From contig NZ_VKGK01000045.1 of assembly GCF_007197645.1 (NCBI RefSeq), forward strand, positions 1-41,506: 41,506 nucleotides of DNA, written 5' to 3'. Below the pieces are notes generated by a model that made no database searches, was not told the DNA's origin, and saw only the letters and a list, made by a program, of their open reading frames with translations. Both the position numbers and the translations under genes were made by a program. The stretch comes from Shewanella hanedai (GTDB lineage Bacteria > Pseudomonadota > Gammaproteobacteria > Enterobacterales > Shewanellaceae). Shown in pieces: positions 40,794-41,506 of this stretch; within the stretch, counting starts at the first letter, position 1; every line of letters starts with the position of its first letter.

Positions 40794-41326
40794 AGCTCAT
40801 CTTAGTCAGTTTGTTAACCTGTTTGTTAACACTCGTACTTAGCGCTTGCAGTACTGCAACGTTAGACGATTATGAATTAACGACTCCAGAGCTGCATTTA
40901 GACCAATTTTTCAACGGTAAGCTGGTTGCTTATGGAGTGGTGTTTGATCGCTCTGGCAAGATGTTACGTCGCTTTAAAGCCGATATTGATGCACATTGGG
41001 AAGGAAAATCCGGCACCATCAATGAGCAATTTGTGTTTGATGATGGTGAGCGCTCAACACGCATTTGGCAGTTGACGAAGCAAGGTGATAATCAATATGT
41101 CGGTGAGGCGGCGGATGTTGTCGGTATTGCTCAAGGTGAAACCAGTGGCTCAGCCCTTTTTTGGCGATACGATTTGGATATCGAAGTTGATGGAGAAACC
41201 TATCAAGTGACCCTGGATGACTGGATGTATCTTTTTGATGAACAAAGGCTGTTTAATAAAACCGAAATGACCAAGTTTGGTATCAAGGTGGGGGAGGTGA
41301 TCCTTTATATCGAGAAGCTAAATTAA
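40790..41326 (+). CDS. DUF3833 lipoprotein
   Basis: A 178-aa lipoprotein of family DUF3833. The signal peptide ends in the lipobox LSAC, so Cys20 would be lipidated. The mature part has LHLDQFFNGKLVAYGVVFDRSG and later DDWMYLFDEQRLFNKTEMTKFG, typical of the family, which looks like a small beta-barrel. It is probably anchored in the outer membrane, though this is not shown. The gene overlaps the preceding one by 4 bp and closes the operon. No clear terminator follows. Confidence 0.88.
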   Translation: MKLILVSLLTCLLTLVLSACSTATLDDYELTTPELHLDQFFNGKLVAYGVVFDRSGKMLRRFKADIDAHWEGKSGTINEQFVFDDGERSTRIWQLTKQGDNQYVGEAADVVGIAQGETSGSALFWRYDLDIEVDGETYQVTLDDWMYLFDEQRLFNKTEMTKFGIKVGEVILYIEKLN

Positions 41327-41378
41327 CCTTATTAGGGATTAATTTAGCCCGTCAATTTGGTTGGTAACTAGATATTAA

Positions 41379-41414
41379 TACCAATTCAGTATAAGAAGTT
41401 GATCTACTCAGAGT
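41379..41414 (+). repeat. Truncated MITE left end, copy E
   Basis: Thirty-six bases matching the left end of the MITE family: TACCAATTCAGTATAA, with one inserted T, then the same AGAAGTTGATCTACTCAGAG as copies B and C. The match ends abruptly at 41414, and unrelated sequence follows. It sits 52 bp past the end of the stress operon. Confidence 0.75.
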
Positions 41415-41478
41415 CTGACGAATCCCCACAAAAAGAGATGAATAAATAATGAGATAGGTGAAATAGTGAGGAACATTC

Positions 41479-41506
41479 ATGGCATTTGGTGATCAAATTT
41501 ATCGCC
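41479..41506 (+). CDS. Start of an unidentified gene, cut by window edge
   Basis: ATG at 41479 follows GTGAGG at good spacing and opens a frame (MAFGDQIYR) that runs to the last base of the window. Nothing can be said about its function. Confidence 0.4.

Overview
This window looks like chromosomal DNA of a marine gammaproteobacterium, most probably Shewanella. The reasons are the PhoP/PhoQ, YjjU and YejM-YejL-YejK homologues, DUF3135 and UPF0319 proteins, a MCP/porin pair, and a long RpoE-ChrR photo-oxidative stress operon. Nearly all the coding space is intact. There is no CRISPR array, no prophage and no transposase gene.

Layout. 1-5.5 kb: a YjjU-type patatin, a UPF0319 exported protein, a small membrane protein, CorA, a DUF3135 protein and a 2-oxoglutarate/Fe(II) dioxygenase. 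5.5-7.5 kb: phoP-phoQ on the minus strand. 7.9-10.9 kb: an ABC importer of the PhnD/PhnC/PhnE type with two permease domains in one chain. 11-15.4 kb: a small membrane protein and a secreted coiled-coil protein that has its own sigma-54-type promoter. The secreted gene is divergent from a histidine kinase and an NtrC-type response regulator, which probably control it. 15.7-18.9 kb: a chemoreceptor with two tandem CHASE3-like domains and a porin. 19.2-23 kb: nadE, an unknown gene and a diguanylate cyclase. 23.6-27.4 kb: tRNA-Pro(GGG) and yejM, yejL, yejK. 28.2-31.5 kb: a tandem PTPS-like protein, an M23 peptidase-like protein, a small membrane protein and a LON-N-domain protein. 31.6-41.3 kb: one tightly packed operon.

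The operon from 31.6 kb starts with an ECF sigma factor and its zinc-binding ChrR-type anti-sigma factor, preceded by an ECF11-like promoter. It continues through a TudS-DUF1722 (RudS-like) tRNA desulfidase, a DNA photolyase, a SnoaL-like protein, an SDR, an FAD oxidoreductase, DUF1365, a CFA-synthase-like methyltransferase, DUF2878, a chalcone-isomerase-fold exported protein and a DUF3833 lipoprotein. The likely logic is singlet-oxygen or light sensing that releases the sigma factor. That would turn on repair of DNA, removal of photosensitive tRNA thiolation, and remodelling of membrane lipids. The three-gene tail at the end is functionally uncharacterised.

The most striking non-coding element is a MITE-like repeat with perfect 15-bp terminal inverted repeats. 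It occurs as four long copies (one cut by the window edge) and two smaller remnants. It comes in a long form with an extra 49-bp hairpin block and a short form without it. One copy supplies the stop codon of the dioxygenase gene. Another has truncated a DUF4336 gene after about 40 codons.
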